Origin: Flavobacterium filum DSM 17961
Lineage (GTDB): Bacteria > Bacteroidota > Bacteroidia > Flavobacteriales > Flavobacteriaceae
Assembly (NCBI RefSeq): GCF_000425465.1
Contig: NZ_AUDM01000006.1
Coordinates: forward strand, 45,184-109,183
Length of the DNA stretch: 64,000 nt
Reading direction: 5' to 3'
Numbering within the stretch: the first letter of the stretch is position 1; each line of letters starts with the position of its first letter. The position numbers and the translations under genes are program-made. The notes beneath the pieces were generated by a model. That model had not been told where the DNA came from. It saw only the letters and a program-made list of their open reading frames with translations, and searched no databases. This document shows positions 61,534-64,000 of this stretch, piece by piece.

Positions 61534-62237
61534 AATTTCACTTTAACAATTTCTGTAAATAATTGGTCATTGTTGGTATATTCAAAAATCCAATTTTGGT
61601 CTTTCAGGTATAACATTCCGTTATTTTGACCTTTTTGAGCTAAGAATAAATCTGATTTGCCGGTTGAAGTAAGTTTATATACGGTTTGATTTTGATTGTT
61701 TTTTAATATAAACCCTGAAGTAGTTTTTTCAGCAATTAAATTATCATTTGTTGATTCTACTTGACTTACAGTAGATTTTACTTCCTCTTTTGTTGTTAAA
61801 GACTTATCTTGATTTCCTTGAAATTTATATTTTAAAGCAAACAATGATTCAAAAATTTGGTCTGTACATTCAGTATACGCTACTTTAAAATCCTTGTCTT
61901 TACTTTTTCCTTCATCACTTTCAAAAACAACTTTATTTTGACAATCTTTGAATACTAAATTCATTTTTGTCCAAACAAAAGTGCCACCTCTCACTAAATC
62001 TACTTTTAAAATTTCACACGCCTTTTGAGCTACTTCTAATGGAATATTATTTTCATAATAAGCAATAAAGCCCATTTTTTCTAACTTATTTTTTACTACA
62101 GTATTCAATCTATGTTCATTTTCAACTTTCATGAAATCAAACTTAGTAGGTACAACTACATATTGATATTTATTCAACACCTGAGAAAAACCTTGAATAC
62201 AAAAACCCAAAACTAAAAATAAAACTATTTTTTTCAT
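61530..62237 (-). CDS. Exported hypothetical protein, 235 aa
   Basis: Signal peptide MKKIVLFLVLGFCIQGFS, cleaved before Q. The mature part has QYVVVPTKFDFMKVENEHRLNTVVKNKLEKMGFIAYYENN and a Ser/Thr-rich central stretch, with ILKVDLVRGGTFVWTKMNLVFKDCQNKVVFESDEG. Widespread in Flavobacteriia as I recall, function unknown. Its 3' end overlaps rarA by 4 bp on the opposite strand. 15 bp after the HAD gene. Confidence 0.8.
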   Translation of the reverse strand: MKKIVLFLVLGFCIQGFSQVLNKYQYVVVPTKFDFMKVENEHRLNTVVKNKLEKMGFIAYYENNIPLEVAQKACEILKVDLVRGGTFVWTKMNLVFKDCQNKVVFESDEGKSKDKDFKVAYTECTDQIFESLFALKYKFQGNQDKSLTTKEEVKSTVSQVESTNDNLIAEKTTSGFILKNNQNQTVYKLTSTGKSDLFLAQKGQNNGMLYLKDQNWIFEYTNNDQLFTEIVKVKF

Positions 62238-62252
62238 CTTATTAAATTTAAA

Positions 62253-62945
62253 CTAAAGATACTGTTTTAAGGATAATAAATCAAATACTTGATGGATTTG
62301 TTGATTTACTTCTACCTTAAACTCGTTAAAAAAAATGGCATCCAAGCCAACATTTAATGCTCCTTCTATATCAGCTTCAATGCTGTCGCCAATCATTACA
62401 CTTTTTTCAACACTAGTTTTAGCACTATTGATGGCGTAATGAAAAATCATCGGATTTGGCTTTTTTACTCCTGCAGATTCAGAGTTCGTAATTGTCTTGA
62501 AATATTTTTCAAGATTGGCGTTTTTTATTTTTCCGGCTTGAACGCTCTGAAAACCATTCGTAATGATATGCAAATTATACTTTGGAAATAAATAATTTAA
62601 AATTTCCTCTGCACCATGGTAAAGATGGTTAAATTGAGGCAAATAGACAATATATTCTTGTGATAGCAAGTGAATTAATTCATCATTTACTGCTTGATTC
62701 ATCAAATCAAAAACTTCCTTTAATCTTTTATACCGAAGTTCTTCTTGTGAAATTTTTTCCTCTCTGTAAAGCTTCCAATATTTTAAGTTTGTAGGAATAT
62801 AAAAATGAAGAAATGCATCCAATTCCAAATTCAGTTGGTGCTTTTTGAAGATTGTTTCAAAAGCCAATGCTGAATTTTTCTCAAAATCCCACAACGTGTG
62901 ATCTAAATCAAAAAAGATATCGGATTTGTGGTGGAAAGATTTCAT
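62253..62945 (-). CDS. YjjG-family noncanonical pyrimidine nucleotidase (HAD)
   Basis: 230 aa. HAD motif I DIFFDLDHTLWDFEKNS (Asp13, Asp15), motif II HIITNGFQSVQ, motif III KKPNPMIF, motif IV SVMIGDSIEADIEGALNVGLDAIFFN. The LWDFEKNS cap start is typical of YjjG, which removes noncanonical or modified pyrimidine nucleotides. Substrate is inferred from family. In a minus-strand set with two downstream genes. Confidence 0.92.
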   Translation of the reverse strand: MKSFHHKSDIFFDLDHTLWDFEKNSALAFETIFKKHQLNLELDAFLHFYIPTNLKYWKLYREEKISQEELRYKRLKEVFDLMNQAVNDELIHLLSQEYIVYLPQFNHLYHGAEEILNYLFPKYNLHIITNGFQSVQAGKIKNANLEKYFKTITNSESAGVKKPNPMIFHYAINSAKTSVEKSVMIGDSIEADIEGALNVGLDAIFFNEFKVEVNQQIHQVFDLLSLKQYL

Positions 62946-62994
62946 TTGGATGGAGGGTGAAAGGTAATTGGAAATGGGTTAAAGAGTTATAAAT
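62944..62994. repeat. Heptamer-type low-complexity spacer
   Basis: GGAGGGTGAAAGGTAATTGGAAATGGGTTAAAG follows the HAD gene start and contains the GGTAAT/ATGGGTT heptamer words seen in other arrays of this window. Confidence 0.5.
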
Positions 62995-63564
62995 TTATTT
63001 TCCTCCTTTAACAATTACAGCATCTTCAATATGATAAATCCAATCGTTCACATCATTATCATTGTATCTAAAATTACCTTCTAAAGTAACATATTGATCT
63101 GTTTTCAATCTTGGTGTTGAACCTCTAAATTTGATTCCCATGATGGTTTCGGGACCTGCTTTTCCACAAAAAAAACAAGAAGCAAATACGTTTTTACTTA
63201 ACGCATACGAAACATTATCGATGGGAACAATAAATCCGCTCATCACAATTTTCTTTTTGTTTTTGGCTTTCAATTCTGAATTTACAATTGGAAACATTAC
63301 TCCGTCAGGATAATCTTTATCCGGTTTTTTAACGTATTTAATAATTCCGAGTAGTCGCCAAGTCAACGTATCAGGTGATGAAAGAAATAATTCTTCTTTT
63401 TCAAGCTTAACTTCACTAAAAATTGAGGGAACAAATCCTGCTTTTTGAATAGTTGTAACATTTTCGGAATCCATTTTTGAAAAAGGATATTTCACTTCTA
63501 ATGAAGCGTCCAACAGTATAAAAACACCAAATAGTAGAATGAAAAAAATATAAATTTTACGCAT
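62995..63564 (-). CDS. Conserved exported protein, DUF3299-like
   Basis: 189 aa. N-terminal anchor (RKIYIFFILLFGVFILLDAS). The centre IVMSGFIVPIDNVSYALSKNVFASCFFCGKAGPETIMGIKF, with a FxxCFFCG cysteine pair, is the DUF3299-like core; TLTWRLLGIIKYV precedes it. Its start overlaps the FtsX-type permease gene stop by 8 bp, so the two are translated together. Genes of this family often accompany FtsX/LolD-type ABC transporters or metal-related operons. Function unknown. Confidence 0.75.
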   Translation of the reverse strand: MRKIYIFFILLFGVFILLDASLEVKYPFSKMDSENVTTIQKAGFVPSIFSEVKLEKEELFLSSPDTLTWRLLGIIKYVKKPDKDYPDGVMFPIVNSELKAKNKKKIVMSGFIVPIDNVSYALSKNVFASCFFCGKAGPETIMGIKFRGSTPRLKTDQYVTLEGNFRYNDNDVNDWIYHIEDAVIVKGGK

Positions 63565-64000
63565 TTGCTAAAGTTTTTGAAATATTTAATCGATACGCTT
63601 TTACTGCCGGAATGACAGCGGCTAAAATCCCAACAAAGATAGTAACCAAAAACAGAATTCCTTCTTTTTCCCAGATTATTGTCATTGGATTGAATGCCAT
63701 TTTGAATTGTTCATCTGTTGTGCTAGAAATCATAACCAAAGCCAATCTGCCAAAAAGCGTACCAAAGATAAAGCCTACAATGCAAAGTAATAAACTTTCA
63801 ATCAATACCAACCCTAACATTTGAATTCGCGATGCTCCCGAAACCCTCAACAAGGCAAACTCATATTTTCTTTCTTTCAATCGATTATATAAGGCAATGA
63901 AAATGCTTATACCTGAAATCAACATAATTCCGTAGGCTAAATATTGTAATGCTTGCAAACCAATTCCGAATAATGAAAATAATCTGTTGATTTCTAATGC
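63557..64000 (-). CDS. FtsX-like ABC transporter permease, 3' part (cut by window end)
   Basis: The frame is open to the last base of the window, so the start lies beyond 64000; 147 C-terminal codons are visible. Three membrane helices (around LAYGIMLISGISIFIALYN, then LIESLLLCIVGFIFGTLFGRL and ILFLVTIFVGILAAVIPAVKAY) and the RKYEFALLRVSGASRIQMLGLVL loop are the FtsX C-terminal domain, typical of MacB/LolCE-type permeases. The last residues ISKTLANA are the conserved end. Confidence 0.9.
   Translation of the reverse strand, partial: ALEINRLFSLFGIGLQALQYLAYGIMLISGISIFIALYNRLKERKYEFALLRVSGASRIQMLGLVLIESLLLCIVGFIFGTLFGRLALVMISSTTDEQFKMAFNPMTIIWEKEGILFLVTIFVGILAAVIPAVKAYRLNISKTLANA

Overview
The window looks like the chromosome of a member of the Flavobacteriaceae (Bacteroidota), most likely Flavobacterium or a close relative. 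The evidence is the low GC content, promoters of the Bacteroidota type (TTG, about 19-21 nt, TAnnTTTG), a protein with a type IX secretion sorting tail, few Shine-Dalgarno sequences, and the order rpsL-rpsG-fusA-rpsJ with no tuf gene. All calls were made by reading the sequence; no database search was run.

Layout. 1-4.4 kb: a hypothetical protein, a MarC-family membrane protein, an SDR/DUF2867 protein and small conserved proteins. 4.4-12.9 kb: one long minus-strand arsenic and metal resistance island. It is headed by arsR with a palindromic operator and contains a DUF6428 protein, a methyltransferase, a c-type heme lipoprotein, DoxX, ChrA, an ArsC-like phosphatase, a thioredoxin-like protein (ArsE candidate), an ArsP-like permease, an acetolactate-decarboxylase-like lipoprotein, ArsF, ArsG and ACR3. 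13-15.3 kb: two exported proteins and a possible gene remnant. 15.5-18.35 kb: the most unusual locus, a tightly packed minus-strand array of nine tRNA or tRNA-like genes, several degenerate, with a 106-aa protein gene inside it. It reads toward a slipin (SPFH) gene that ends in a clear terminator. 18.4-19.2 kb: two candidate small RNA units, one with a terminator/antiterminator arrangement and a 39-codon ORF.

19.2-25.4 kb: an accessory, defence-type region. It holds a 5'-truncated adenine methyltransferase, an OLD-type ATPase/TOPRIM nuclease, a compositionally distinct phage-type Dam methylase, a restriction-endonuclease-like protein and unknowns. 25.9-29.6 kb: two amidinotransferase-fold hydrolases (CtlX and a DDAH-like protein) flank a tandemly duplicated toxin-antitoxin-like module and many short tandem repeats. 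One toxin copy is truncated by a single-base nonsense change.

29.7-56.7 kb: core genes on the minus strand. These are citrate synthase, a T9SS-secreted LRR protein, a LytTR regulator/TPR kinase pair, enolase, carA, and the fused str-S10-spc-alpha ribosomal superoperon from rpsL to rplQ with rpoA, secY, infA and rpmJ. The superoperon starts from one well-formed promoter and has a large hairpin between rpsJ and rplC. 57-64 kb: an Omp85-like outer-membrane protein, RlmB, rhomboid protease, RarA, a YjjG-like HAD nucleotidase, and an FtsX-type permease cut by the window end.
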